DNA of 64,000 bases from an uncultured Poribacteria bacterium (GTDB lineage Bacteria; Poribacteria; WGA-4E; WGA-3G). The first letter of the stretch is position 1; every line of letters begins with the position of its first letter. This document shows, piece after piece, positions 1 through 7,878 of this stretch. The position numbers were made by a program, and so were the translations under genes. The notes below the pieces were generated by a model. That model saw only the letters and a list, made by a program, of their open reading frames with translations, was not told the origin of the DNA and did no database searches. The stretch lies in the NCBI GenBank assembly GCA_951828515.1, contig OX639992.1, positions 5,310,217 to 5,374,216 of the forward strand. Direction: 5' to 3'.

Positions 1-79
1 TCCTGATAAGAGGATTTTATGGGGTAGGGGAAGACGGTTTCTGATCCTCTGACAACTGAAAGGGTGCGCAGCACTCGTG

Positions 80-108
80 CTGACCGCTGATTGCTGACTG
101 CTGATAGC
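80..108. repeat. CTGAYTGC-type tandem unit tract
   Basis: Degenerate 7-8 base units (CTGACCG, CTGATTG, CTGACTG, CTGATAG) follow one another just downstream of the minus-strand dehydrogenase stop. The same unit family recurs near 5030-5280, 13840-13940, 17250-17370, 18783-18897, 24385-24415 and 52612-52640. No gene is visible in bases 1-107. Confidence 0.6.
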
Positions 109-1193
109 TATGGTGCAATAGCAACGCGAAGTACCTCTTGGCGAAACGCGTGTTCAAATGCGGTGTTAATTTCCGCTAATTGATATGTTTCCCCGATAAG
201 TTCCGCAAATGGGTATCGGCTCCGGTTTTCCTCCACAAAACGTATGGATGCGTCGAGCGCAGTATGATGATAGTTATGAATGCCTCGCAGCGTTACACAC
301 TTCGTGACGAGTTGGTGCGCATCGACAGTGATATGGGCATTTGGGTAGACATAACCGAGTGTCACACATCTTCCGCCAATTGCTAACCACGTAATCAGAT
401 GAGGGATTCCAACCGTCGCACCGCTGACTTCTACACCGAGATCCGCCCCGCGTCCGTTCGTCAGTTCCTTTAGTGCTGATTCAATTTCCACAACGGATGT
501 CTCATCTGGATTGAACGTATGCGTTGCACCGAAGCGTCTGGCAATCTCCAAACGACTTTCGTTGGTATCCACAACGACGACTCCCTCATATCCTTGCTCA
601 CGAAGATAGCATGTCGCATAGATGCCTAACATACCGGCACCGTGGACAACAGCTGTCTCACCGGACTGTGTGCCGATGTTCATCAAGCCGTTGACTACAG
701 TTGAGAGCGCGCAGTTGATAGGGACCGCTTCTTGGTCTGTCATACCGTCGGGGATGTGGTAGATCGCTGTCCCTGGATGCAATAGGATATGCGTGGCGAA
801 CCCACCTGAAAAAGCACCAGCATCTTCACTCCGTGCGTGACCATATTTGAACATCGTCTCGCATTTCTGGGGGAGGTTCCGATTTTCACAATAGTCACAT
901 GTTCCACAAGAAGTCGTGAGACTCCACGTAATCCGATCGCCTTCGCTTAGCACTTCTCCTGTCGCTGAACGAATATGTGTTGGTGCCAGAACAGTTCCAA
1001 CGATTTCATGTCCGAGTATACATGGAATCTCTGCGCCGCGGCGACCCGATACCGTATGAAGGTCGGAGCCACAGATAGTTGAAAGTGAAACGCGGACGAG
1101 AACGTCGTCTGAGGTGGCAGCCATAGGCATCTCGCAAACTTCAAATGGGATACCGACACCGTGAAATTGTGAAATCTGTGCGGATATTTGCAT
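108..1193 (-). CDS. Zinc-dependent alcohol dehydrogenase (MDR family)
   Basis: A 361-residue medium-chain dehydrogenase/reductase that should oxidise an alcohol or polyol with NAD(P). The catalytic zinc site is visible at Cys41 and His62-Glu63 (GHE). The structural zinc cluster is Cys96, Cys99, Cys102 and Cys111, with one residue more than usual before the last cysteine. The Rossmann glycine motif is GAGMLG near residue 185. The C-terminal part (RYPFAEL) recalls from memory the dehydrogenases annotated as phosphonate-catabolism associated, but no phosphonate gene lies nearby, so the substrate is open. The ATG at 1193 has a weak AAGGAA site about 10 bases upstream. It is transcribed alone, divergent from argB. 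Confidence 0.88.
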   Translation of the reverse strand: MQISAQISQFHGVGIPFEVCEMPMAATSDDVLVRVSLSTICGSDLHTVSGRRGAEIPCILGHEIVGTVLAPTHIRSATGEVLSEGDRITWSLTTSCGTCDYCENRNLPQKCETMFKYGHARSEDAGAFSGGFATHILLHPGTAIYHIPDGMTDQEAVPINCALSTVVNGLMNIGTQSGETAVVHGAGMLGIYATCYLREQGYEGVVVVDTNESRLEIARRFGATHTFNPDETSVVEIESALKELTNGRGADLGVEVSGATVGIPHLITWLAIGGRCVTLGYVYPNAHITVDAHQLVTKCVTLRGIHNYHHTALDASIRFVEENRSRYPFAELIGETYQLAEINTAFEHAFRQEVLRVAIAP

Positions 1194-1218
1194 TGTACGA
1201 CTATTCCTTTGCTTCTTG

Positions 1219-1244
1219 CTGTAGGAGCGAGTTGTACTCGCGAT
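1219..1244. repeat. REP-like palindrome, copy 1
   Basis: CTGTAGGAGCGAGTTGTACT followed by CGCGAT. A GTAG head is followed by the stem GCGAGT/ACTCGC around a TGT loop. Copies at 6152, 2430 and 38653 keep the GTAGGAG head while the stem changes on both sides, so pairing is preserved. Confidence 0.7.
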
Positions 1245-1280
1245 TTTACGGTTGCTGACCGCTATTTTGCTACATTTAAT

Positions 1281-1309
1281 TTGACAAACCCAGAAGGTTC
1301 ACGTATCAT
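1281..1309 (+). promoter_or_regulatory. Candidate sigma-70 promoter upstream of argB
   Basis: TTGACA at 1281-1286, a 17-base spacer, then TATCAT at 1304-1309. This is a near-consensus housekeeping promoter in the argB direction, leaving a leader of about 235 bases. The rest of the 1194-1550 gap holds REP copy 1 and no other feature I can support. Assigned by motif only. Confidence 0.4.
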
Positions 1310-1550
1310 ATATTATACACCATTTTATTACAAATACTAAACTTTAGACAAACTGCTCTCTATTCCTTCTCTCTTCCGGCCAAATTCGTAGTCCGTAATG
1401 AAATTAGGTTCTCCCTAAATGGCATAATTTTGCTTCGCAGCGAGAATGCTTTACATTTGGAGGGGTTTTTGCTTGGGCGTTTCTGCAGATAGAAGGAACA
1501 CGTGTCACAGTTCAAATGCCCTCCATGACTCCGCAAGGAATAATTAAAAT

Positions 1551-2426
1551 ATGAACAGAACTGCTGAAGTTCTTATTGAAGCCTTACCGTATATCCGCCG
1601 CTTTTACAACCGACGGATTGTTATCAAATATGGTGGTGCTGCAATGGAGGATGAGAAACTCATCCGCTCCGTTATGCAGGACATTGTACTGATGAAATAT
1701 GTCGGCATCCGACCCATAATAGTTCACGGCGGTGGACCGAGGATCACCACATGGATGGATAAGGTTGGGAAAGTGCCGGAATTTATACAAGGGTTGCGAG
1801 TCACCGATGCGGAAACGGTTGAAATCGCCGAGATGGTGCTTGGGTCAATTAACAAGGAGATTGTCGCTCGGATCAACCAACACGGCGGAAAAGCGATTGG
1901 ATTGTCCGGAAAGGACGCAAACCTGATACTCGCGGAGAAACAGGAGACTCAGATCACCGACGAAACCGGGCAACAAACAGATGTTGACCTGGGGTTTGTA
2001 GGGAAAATCATTGGCGTGAACACCGAGTCGATTATGGCACTCGACAAAGCAGATTATATCCCTGTCATCGCACCGATTGGTGTTGGTATTGACGGACAAA
2101 CCTATAACATCAATGCCGACACAATGGCGGGTGAAATCGCATCCGCGTTCCAAGCAGAGAAGTTGATCGTTCTGACCGATACACGCGGCATCCTCCGTGA
2201 CCTATCGGATACCTCGTCGCTGATGCCTACCCTTCGTATGAGAGAAATAGAACAATTCATCAAGGACGGTTTCATCGCAGGTGGTATGCTCCCCAAGGTG
2301 GAGGCATGCACGACGGCTCTCATAGGAGGCGTTTACAAAACACATATTATTGATGGACGTATTCCGCACTCGCTACTCCTTGAAGTCTTTACAGAAGGCG
2401 GAATCGGGACCGAAATCGTTAGATGA
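1551..2426 (+). CDS. argB: Acetylglutamate kinase
   Basis: A 291-residue amino-acid kinase that phosphorylates N-acetylglutamate with ATP, the second step of arginine biosynthesis, in the cytoplasm. The phosphate-binding lysine and glycines are in IKYGGAAM (residues 25-32). The second glycine loop is VHGGGPRI near residue 64, and the C-terminal nucleotide region contains LTDTRGIL and GGMLPKV. Length fits the family (about 290-300). AAGGAA lies about 10 bases before the ATG. No other arginine gene is in the window, so this is an isolated locus. REP-like copy 3 begins four bases after the stop. Confidence 0.95.
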   Translation: MNRTAEVLIEALPYIRRFYNRRIVIKYGGAAMEDEKLIRSVMQDIVLMKYVGIRPIIVHGGGPRITTWMDKVGKVPEFIQGLRVTDAETVEIAEMVLGSINKEIVARINQHGGKAIGLSGKDANLILAEKQETQITDETGQQTDVDLGFVGKIIGVNTESIMALDKADYIPVIAPIGVGIDGQTYNINADTMAGEIASAFQAEKLIVLTDTRGILRDLSDTSSLMPTLRMREIEQFIKDGFIAGGMLPKVEACTTALIGGVYKTHIIDGRIPHSLLLEVFTEGGIGTEIVR

Positions 2427-2429
2427 GTT

Positions 2430-2455
2430 TGTAGGAGCGATCTCCGAATCGCGAC
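2430..2455. repeat. REP-like palindrome, copy 3
   Basis: TGTAGGAGCGATCTCCGAAT followed by CGCGAC. The stem GCGAT/ATCGC surrounds a CTCCGA loop. It lies between argB and the next gene, whose reading frame runs open back through it. Confidence 0.6.
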
Positions 2456-2508
2456 GCTTCCGTGTAGAACCGGAATTAAAGTCGTTAGATAGGCAAGGAG
2501 AAAAGAAA

Positions 2509-3681
2509 ATGGCGGAAACCAAAAAAATTGCCGCAATCATCACGACGTATTATCAGCACTCACATGCTGATGTAATTGCTACGAAATACATGAAGGGGTT
2601 CCCGACAGATACCGGACATCGGATGCCTCGTGTGGAATTGGTGTCCATGTATCTGGATCAGGTAGACGATCGAGATATCGGTGTGGGTTTAGCAGCCGAG
2701 AATAACGTTCCTATCTATCCAAGCATTCGGCAAGCATTAACGCTCGGTGGGAATGAACTGGCTGTCGATGGTGTGATCCTTATCGGTGAACACGGCGACT
2801 ACCCATATAACGAAATCGGACAGCACATGTACCCGCGTCGCTATATGTTCGAGCAGATTTGTGGTGTCTTTGCATCGAGTGGTAGATCCGTGCCTGTGTT
2901 CTGTGATAAACACCTCTCCTACAATTGGGACGACGCGCTTTGGATGTATAATCGTGCGAACGTGCTTGATGTGCCGTTTATGGCAGGCTCCTCACTACCC
3001 CTCTCTTGGCGGAACCCCTTTTTGGAGCATCCTCTCGATACAGAACTGGCGTCGGCTATCGGTATCGGTTACGCCGGTGTAGAATCCTACGGTTTTCACT
3101 CACTTGAGACGCTACAGTGTATGATCGAACGTCGCCAGGGGGGTGAGTCCGGAATCGTGGCGATCCAGTGTCTGGAAGGGGATGCAGTCTGGGAGGCAGG
3201 TGAGGCTGGCGCGTGGTCTCTCGATTTGGCAGAGCGGGCATGTGCCCAGATCGATAATCGTCCCGATACGACCTTTATAGAGGGTTGCCCAAATCCAACG
3301 GCGTTTCTGCTGGAGCATAGCGATGGATTCCGTTCGGCAGTGCTGATGCTGACCGGGTACGTCTCTGATTTTGCTTACGCGGCGAAGGCGGGTGATACCT
3401 ACTACGCGACGGAGTTTTACCTACAGAACGGACCGCCGCATGCACATTTCAGTTATCTGAGTCTTAATATTGAAGAGATGTTTGTAACGGGAGGACCGCA
3501 GTATCCTGTGGAACGGACGTTACTCGTGACGGGTGTTCTCGATGCGCTTATGCACTCGCGGGCAGAGGGGCATATCCGAATGGAGACCCCACATTTAGCG
3601 GAACTTGCCTATCGTTCCTACGAAAAGTTGCCTATCCGACCGACGGCACCGCGTCCTGAAGGGGCGACAGTAGAAGTGTGA
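2509..3681 (+). CDS. Conserved unknown protein, possibly Rossmann-like
   Basis: A 390-residue soluble protein with no signal peptide or membrane segment. I do not recognise the family. The N-terminus (KKIAAIITTYY) looks like the first beta strand of a nucleotide-binding fold, followed by a strand with VDGVILIGEHGDY near residues 95-105. Cys, His and Asp residues cluster in the centre (FCDKHLSYNWDD). The start is the ATG at 2509, preceded by AAGGAG; the frame stays open back to 2350 but that part reads through argB and a REP-like repeat. It ends two bases from the convergent small gene. An enzyme acting with the nearby oxidoreductase is possible but only by proximity. Confidence 0.75.
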   Translation: MAETKKIAAIITTYYQHSHADVIATKYMKGFPTDTGHRMPRVELVSMYLDQVDDRDIGVGLAAENNVPIYPSIRQALTLGGNELAVDGVILIGEHGDYPYNEIGQHMYPRRYMFEQICGVFASSGRSVPVFCDKHLSYNWDDALWMYNRANVLDVPFMAGSSLPLSWRNPFLEHPLDTELASAIGIGYAGVESYGFHSLETLQCMIERRQGGESGIVAIQCLEGDAVWEAGEAGAWSLDLAERACAQIDNRPDTTFIEGCPNPTAFLLEHSDGFRSAVLMLTGYVSDFAYAAKAGDTYYATEFYLQNGPPHAHFSYLSLNIEEMFVTGGPQYPVERTLLVTGVLDALMHSRAEGHIRMETPHLAELAYRSYEKLPIRPTAPRPEGATVEV

Positions 3682-3683
3682 CT

Positions 3684-3941
3684 TTATCGGTTGCATTTCC
3701 TGTCCTCATGGACAAGATCATCAATAAAATCTATACGTTCCTCTTCGGTCATAGCATCCCAATCTAACCCTCGCGCTGCGCAAATCTTGCGGACTTTTGC
3801 TTCACCATACTTTATCTGTTGGTCATGTTCGGCATGTGCCTGTTCTGCGAGTGTAGTGAGGACCGCAACTTTCTCTTCCGGCGGAATCTGTTGAATAAAA
3901 TCAATAATCTGTTCAGTTGTTAATTTGAGGGTTAATTCCAT
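3684..3941 (-). CDS. Small unknown acidic helical protein
   Basis: An 85-residue cytoplasmic protein rich in Glu and Asp (PPEEKVAVL, TEEERIDFIDDLVHED). The composition and length resemble small antitoxin-like or addiction-associated proteins, but no motif proves this and no toxin gene adjoins. The ATG at 3941 has GGAG about 10 bases upstream; a GTG at 3956 is a weaker alternative. It is convergent with the gene ending at 3681, and a hairpin repeat at 3972-3997 lies upstream. Confidence 0.55.
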   Translation of the reverse strand: MELTLKLTTEQIIDFIQQIPPEEKVAVLTTLAEQAHAEHDQQIKYGEAKVRKICAARGLDWDAMTEEERIDFIDDLVHEDRKCNR

Positions 3942-3971
3942 TTTAAGTGTCTCCACTCAAGCAAAGTGTAG

Positions 3972-3997
3972 TAAGCGCGGTTTTCCAACCGCGCTTA
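3972..3997. repeat. Perfect 11-bp inverted repeat
   Basis: TAAGCGCGGTT, a four-base TTCC loop, and its exact complement. It lies in the 61-base gap between two minus-strand genes and could stop transcription from the oxidoreductase, though no T run follows. The stem recalls the GGCGAGGTT/AACCTCGCC core of the MITE-like elements at 27937 and 57061. Confidence 0.6.
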
Positions 3998-4002
3998 TGG
4001 TC

Positions 4003-5007
4003 TTAGCGTTCTGGACGCGCGGGAACTCCCGTTTCCGCAGATTCGTAGATGAGATCCATCAATTCGGATTGGATAATCCCATTCATTGGATTGGTACGAG
4101 GTTCCGCTCTATCCAAGAGAGTGTCAATAAAGTTGTCATCAGGCGAACCCGCGGACATGTCATCTGTAATCGGAGGTGGGTCCAACGCTTCACTACCTTT
4201 CCAGACGCGGATCCAACCGCCACTCCAGCCATCAACCTCGATCCTACCGTTCTCAAAAACCAACGCCATGTGTGTGCCACCCGGGCTTGGGCAATTACCA
4301 CTCACCGCCATCGCCGCGAGAACACCGCTTTCAAACTTGACGTTAATCGAGGAATTGATGTCAACGTCTCGGTCCTGATTATCTGTATAGGCATAGACTT
4401 CAGCGACTTTCGACTCGACTGCCCAGCAGAGACTGTTCAGGAGATGTGCTCCACTATCGTAAGCCTGTCCACCACCAGAAAGTTTCGGGTTCTGCCGCCA
4501 CGTTCCGGTTGTGCCGCCTTTCCAGCCTTGTGTGATATAGCCAATGACCAATTCCAACTTGCCAAATTCCCCACTACGGATAATTTCTCGGGTATAATAG
4601 AAATTGGGTGTGCATGGCGTATTGTAGCCGATCGTAAGCGTTAATCCGGTCTCTTCCGCCTTTTCTGCGATGGTATACGCATCTTTAGAAGACGTAACCA
4701 TCGGCTTTTCCATCAAGACGTGGCATCCCGCTTCAAGTGCCTGCATCCCTTGCTCAAAGTGGAGCGTGTGCGGTGTAGAGATGACCACGGCATCCGGTGT
4801 CGTCTCTGCGAGCAATTTGCTGATGTCGTCATAAGCACTCGGACGTGGACTCAGGTCAGACAAGTTCCGATCGATATAGCCGTTCGCGATGTCGGTATTC
4901 ACATCGCAGGTCCCGACGATTTGTACGTCGGGATTGGCATTCATTCGTCTGGCGTGGCCTGATGAGTTTCCGCCACATCCAATCATGGCAAGTCGAATTT
5001 TCGACAT
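4003..5007 (-). CDS. Gfo/Idh/MocA family oxidoreductase
   Basis: A 334-residue NAD(P)-dependent dehydrogenase of the sugar or inositol type. The N-terminal Rossmann motif is MIGCGGNSSGHA (residues 8-19). The conserved EKP motif of the family is at residues 100-102, and GGGQAYDSGAHLLN supplies the Asp and His expected near the active site. Length fits a standard member. The ATG at 5007 has an AAGGAG site. The substrate cannot be read from sequence. It lies downstream of a PhyH oxygenase on the same strand but is separated from it by 280 bases of repeats. Confidence 0.9.
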   Translation of the reverse strand: MSKIRLAMIGCGGNSSGHARRMNANPDVQIVGTCDVNTDIANGYIDRNLSDLSPRPSAYDDISKLLAETTPDAVVISTPHTLHFEQGMQALEAGCHVLMEKPMVTSSKDAYTIAEKAEETGLTLTIGYNTPCTPNFYYTREIIRSGEFGKLELVIGYITQGWKGGTTGTWRQNPKLSGGGQAYDSGAHLLNSLCWAVESKVAEVYAYTDNQDRDVDINSSINVKFESGVLAAMAVSGNCPSPGGTHMALVFENGRIEVDGWSGGWIRVWKGSEALDPPPITDDMSAGSPDDNFIDTLLDRAEPRTNPMNGIIQSELMDLIYESAETGVPARPER

Positions 5008-5027
5008 ATTCTCTCCTTGTTTAGTAG

Positions 5028-5282
5028 TTGTCAGCAGTCAGGTGTTTTTGATAGGGTGTTTCACCAGTTTTTTCTTGCGAAAAAACCTTTCAGCGATCGG
5101 TAAAGAAAAGAGGCGTTCTTTAGTGGCTTTCGGCTATCGGCTATCGGCTATCGGCAAAAAAAGAAACGTTCTTTAGTGGCTTTCGGCTTTCGGCTGCCGA
5201 CCGCTATCTTACCGACTGCCGACTGCCGAAAGCCGATAGCCATTCTTGCTGATTGCCGATTGCTGATTGCTGATTGCTCCCA
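5028..5282. repeat. Compound intergenic repeat block
   Basis: A 255-base block built from short units: TATCGGC/TTTCGGC in tandem near 5127-5155 and 5180-5200, then the complementary GCCGAAAGCCGATAGCC near 5222-5240, and TTGCTGATTGCTGATTGCTG near 5250-5280. The ATCGGC arms and GCCGAT arms can fold on each other. The AGAGGCGTTCTTTAGTGGC and AGAAACGTTCTTTAGTGGC segments are direct repeats. No coding potential. Confidence 0.7.
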
Positions 5283-5285
5283 AAA

Positions 5286-6104
5286 CTAAACGATTGGGCT
5301 TTCATACTTAAATTTCGATAAATCGTCAATACGGATCGCACCGTCGCCGAACACCCGGGTAAAGGCATGCCCGTGATGCGACTTCGTTTCGCCATGCATG
5401 TAGCAGACACTGAAGGCGCGCCGCGGAATATCCGTATCGTTCGTGCCAGAACTGTGCAGCATCCAATTGTGGAGTAAAACGACTTCCCCCGCCTTCAACT
5501 CCATCGGGAGTGGTGTCGCCTGCGCGACGATGTCATCAATGTGTTCCTGTGTGAGAAAACCGGATCCATTTTCAGGATTGATGAGCCTGCTATGCGACTT
5601 CGGAATGATATGGACACAGCCATTCTCAATCATTGCTGGATCCAAGGCGGTATAAATCGTAATTTGGGGATCGCGATCGAGATCTCTCCACCTGTCTTGA
5701 TGCCATGTCAGCTGCGTGCCCTCGTGTGCGGGTTTGTTCATGAACATTGCCCGAAAACAGGCAACAGGCGTGTCATCTCCGTAGATTTTCGCGCATACCT
5801 CTTGGAAAACAGGTTTCTGGAGATACTCCAAGAAAATCGGATCGAGTTCAAGATTCTGTATCTTCCGATACAACAACGTGGCACCTTTATGTCCCTTAGA
5901 CTGCGGTCCTGGCGAGTCTTTTCCGGGTGCCCGATCCAGTTGCATCATGATTTGGTCATAATCCAGTGGTGCCTTACCGAGCATGATGTTGTCCATCCGC
6001 TCCTGCAATCTTGCGAATTCGGCATCCGTGGCGACTTGTCCGATGCGCACGTAGCCGTTTTCCTCAAAATGTTCCCACTGTTCATCAGTTATATGGTGTT
6101 CCAT
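5286..6104 (-). CDS. Phytanoyl-CoA dioxygenase (PhyH) family protein
   Basis: A 272-residue Fe(II)/2-oxoglutarate-dependent oxygenase of the double-stranded beta-helix fold. The HxD metal pair is visible in TWHQDRW near residue 140 and the distal His in NWMLHSSGTN near residue 215. An arginine of RRAFSVCYM is a candidate 2-oxoglutarate binder. PhyH proteins hydroxylate varied small molecules, so the substrate is unknown. The start ATG at 6104 follows GGGAGG. REP copy 2 and a pair of ECF-type promoters that point the other way lie upstream. Confidence 0.88.
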   Translation of the reverse strand: MEHHITDEQWEHFEENGYVRIGQVATDAEFARLQERMDNIMLGKAPLDYDQIMMQLDRAPGKDSPGPQSKGHKGATLLYRKIQNLELDPIFLEYLQKPVFQEVCAKIYGDDTPVACFRAMFMNKPAHEGTQLTWHQDRWRDLDRDPQITIYTALDPAMIENGCVHIIPKSHSRLINPENGSGFLTQEHIDDIVAQATPLPMELKAGEVVLLHNWMLHSSGTNDTDIPRRAFSVCYMHGETKSHHGHAFTRVFGDGAIRIDDLSKFKYESPIV

Positions 6105-6151
6105 GCTATGCCTCCCAGTTGAGCATATCGTGGTCCCTCAGCAACCCCTTG

Positions 6152-6177
6152 CTGTAGGAGCGAGCTGTGCTCGCGAT
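6152..6177. repeat. REP-like palindrome, copy 2
   Basis: CTGTAGGAGCGAGCTGTGCT followed by CGCGAT. It differs from copy 1 by T-to-C and A-to-G at paired stem positions (GCGAGC/GCTCGC), so base pairing is kept. Confidence 0.7.
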
Positions 6178-6286
6178 CCCCATTGATCTACTTTTTAATC
6201 TTACGGAAATTGGACTCTACGCCAAAAGTATGTATACAAAAGTATAACATATATTTCAAGAAGTATAAAAGAAAATTACAAAATAA

Positions 6287-6315
6287 TGCAACCCTTCGGT
6301 ACTCAAGTGTCGTCA
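6287..6315 (+). promoter_or_regulatory. ECF-type promoter motif, copy 1
   Basis: TGCAACC at 6287-6293, 17 bases, CGTCA at 6311-6315. The AAC and CGTC blocks at this spacing match the usual -35/-10 architecture of ECF sigma promoters. Copy 2 follows 102 bases downstream inside a direct repeat of about 48 bases (6284-6331 and 6386-6433). Confidence 0.65.
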
Positions 6316-6388
6316 CCCTAATCATTGGATGCAATGGATTTTGGAAAATACTCAGAAAATAAGTTCATTTCCCAATTTTCTAAAAAAA

Positions 6389-6417
6389 TGCAACCTTTCG
6401 GTACCTAAGAGTCGTCA
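6389..6417 (+). promoter_or_regulatory. ECF-type promoter motif, copy 2
   Basis: TGCAACC at 6389-6395, 17 bases, CGTCA at 6413-6417. It is the nearer of two tandem copies before the gene at 6497, leaving a leader of roughly 70 bases. The 6105-6496 gap otherwise holds only REP copy 2 and AT-rich sequence. Confidence 0.65.
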
Positions 6418-6496
6418 CCCTAATCATTGGATGTTAAATTTTAGCCAAGTTGTGACTGGCAAACTTAACAGAATTTCCGCTTTAGAGGAGAAAACC

Positions 6497-6769
6497 ATGC
6501 GATTTATGATGATTAACCTACTCCTTGTTTGTTTGCTACTCTTTGGTATCGCTTACCTCGCTTTCGGTGATACTGAGACCATTTTAAGATCGGCAACTCT
6601 ATCCCGTCTGGTTGTTTCCACCGCGCAGGATCATGACCCTTCCGTTCACAACTTTGGTGAATTCAACTTCAGTTACCTTTGCAGTCGGATTCGTCTGTTT
6701 TGGGGTGATCCTGATTCAATGCAGGTGAACATAGACATAATCTATGGAGAAGACAGTGATGAAACGTAA
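6497..6769 (+). CDS. Short exported protein, apparent truncated paralogue
   Basis: A 90-residue product whose first 25 residues (MRFMMINLLLVCLLLFGIAY) nearly match the signal peptide of the thioredoxin-like protein at 24585, which has the same type of promoter. After the signal the two diverge, and the rest has no recognisable domain. The ATG at 6497 has GAGGAG upstream; the frame is open back to 6329 but that part overlaps the promoter repeats. The 3' end overlaps the next gene by 11 bases. It is probably a remnant left after duplication and loss of the body, though a small secreted product is possible. Confidence 0.5.
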   Translation: MRFMMINLLLVCLLLFGIAYLAFGDTETILRSATLSRLVVSTAQDHDPSVHNFGEFNFSYLCSRIRLFWGDPDSMQVNIDIIYGEDSDET

Positions 6770-7772
6770 CCCTATTTTTTATCTACTCAGTGTACTACTC
6801 GTTTTTGGAATTATCCGTGTCGCTTTTGCAGGAGCCCCAGCAACTACCAAAATCGCATTTACATCGAACCGCGATGGCAATTCCGAAATTTATATTATGA
6901 ATCCAGATGGGTCTGAGCAGGTAAACTTAACCCAACATCGTGCCTCCGATACCAACCCCGTCTGGTCGCCAACAGGTAAGCACATTCTTTTTGCCTCCAA
7001 TCGACGACAGGGAGTGAAAGATCTTTACCTTATGGATGCAGATGGGACAAACGTGCGTAAAGTATTCCAGAGATTAGTGGGTAGAGAACACCCAACCTGG
7101 TCGCCCGATGGAAAACAGTTTGCTTATCACCGATTTAAAAAATTTGCTGTCTACGTCGCCTCAAGTGATGGGAAAGAGGAGGCGAAACTTACGAATGGTT
7201 TGTGGCCCGCGTGGTCACCCGACGGCTCTGAGATAGCCTTTGTTGCCGATGAGGGGTTTGCACTTGATGCTGGAGGAGTGCTCCAAGCCAGGAGTCTCAA
7301 GATTCAGATTATCAATCTACAAACCAATACGGAAGAGATACTTCTTCCAGGAGAGATCTTGATGCACGCCCCCGCCTGGTCCCCCAATAGTACTCAGATA
7401 GTCTTTTCCTGGATAAATCTGGATGCGATCCCCATAGCAGATCTCTTAGCAGGCAAAAATCCGGGGGATACCGCGGCTATCTATGTTGTAAACCGGGATG
7501 GTAGAGGACTACAGCGCATTGTTGCTGCAGATGACGGGGCAACATCTGAGCCTATCTGGGCACCGCAGGCGGATGAACTCGTTTACGAAAAGCGGATCCG
7601 TGGTGCCACACACCTTTTCAAAATCGCTTTGGTCGGAGGTATCTCGGAACAACTCACACACCGGGGTAATAACTTCAGCGCGGATTGGTTCGATCCGGCG
7701 TTTGCCTTACCAGTCTCGCCACAACCACAGTTGTTAACTACGGTGTGGGGAAAAATGAAAATTGGGGACTGA
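6759..7772 (+). CDS. Exported TolB-like WD40/PD40 beta-propeller protein
   Basis: A 337-residue protein with a signal peptide (hydrophobic residues 6-25, ending AFAG). It carries at least five TolB-type blades recognisable by SNRDGNSEIYIMNPDGS, VWSPTGKHILFAS, TWSPDGKQFAYH and AWSPDGSEIAFV. It is therefore an envelope propeller that likely binds protein or glycan; it lacks the N-terminal domain of true TolB. The ATG at 6759 fits GGAG nine bases upstream better than the ATG at 6744. It lies in a putative operon with the sigma-propeller gene at 7879. Confidence 0.82.
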   Translation: MKRNPIFYLLSVLLVFGIIRVAFAGAPATTKIAFTSNRDGNSEIYIMNPDGSEQVNLTQHRASDTNPVWSPTGKHILFASNRRQGVKDLYLMDADGTNVRKVFQRLVGREHPTWSPDGKQFAYHRFKKFAVYVASSDGKEEAKLTNGLWPAWSPDGSEIAFVADEGFALDAGGVLQARSLKIQIINLQTNTEEILLPGEILMHAPAWSPNSTQIVFSWINLDAIPIADLLAGKNPGDTAAIYVVNRDGRGLQRIVAADDGATSEPIWAPQADELVYEKRIRGATHLFKIALVGGISEQLTHRGNNFSADWFDPAFALPVSPQPQLLTTVWGKMKIGD

Positions 7773-7878
7773 ATCTTACAGAAGCAACATCTCACTATTT
7801 TTCAAAGTTTCAGCAATCGAATTGCTTAAGGTTACGGCACTTCTATCAAAGGGGCAATAGTTCCGGAGGAAATTTAGG

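Noticed and set aside
2350-2508. Upstream extension of the unknown gene to 2350
   Set aside because: The extension reads through the end of argB and a REP-like palindrome; the ATG at 2509 has its own AAGGAG site.
3925-4644. Plus-strand frame of 239 codons
   Set aside because: It is antisense to the Gfo/Idh/MocA oxidoreductase, whose motifs are complete; no domain is visible in the plus frame.
5028-5282. CRISPR-like array from regularly repeated short units
   Set aside because: Units are 7-8 bases, contiguous, degenerate and without unique spacers, and no cas gene is present.
5541-6122. Plus-strand frame of 193 codons
   Set aside because: It is antisense to a PhyH gene with intact active-site motifs and shows no recognisable domain.
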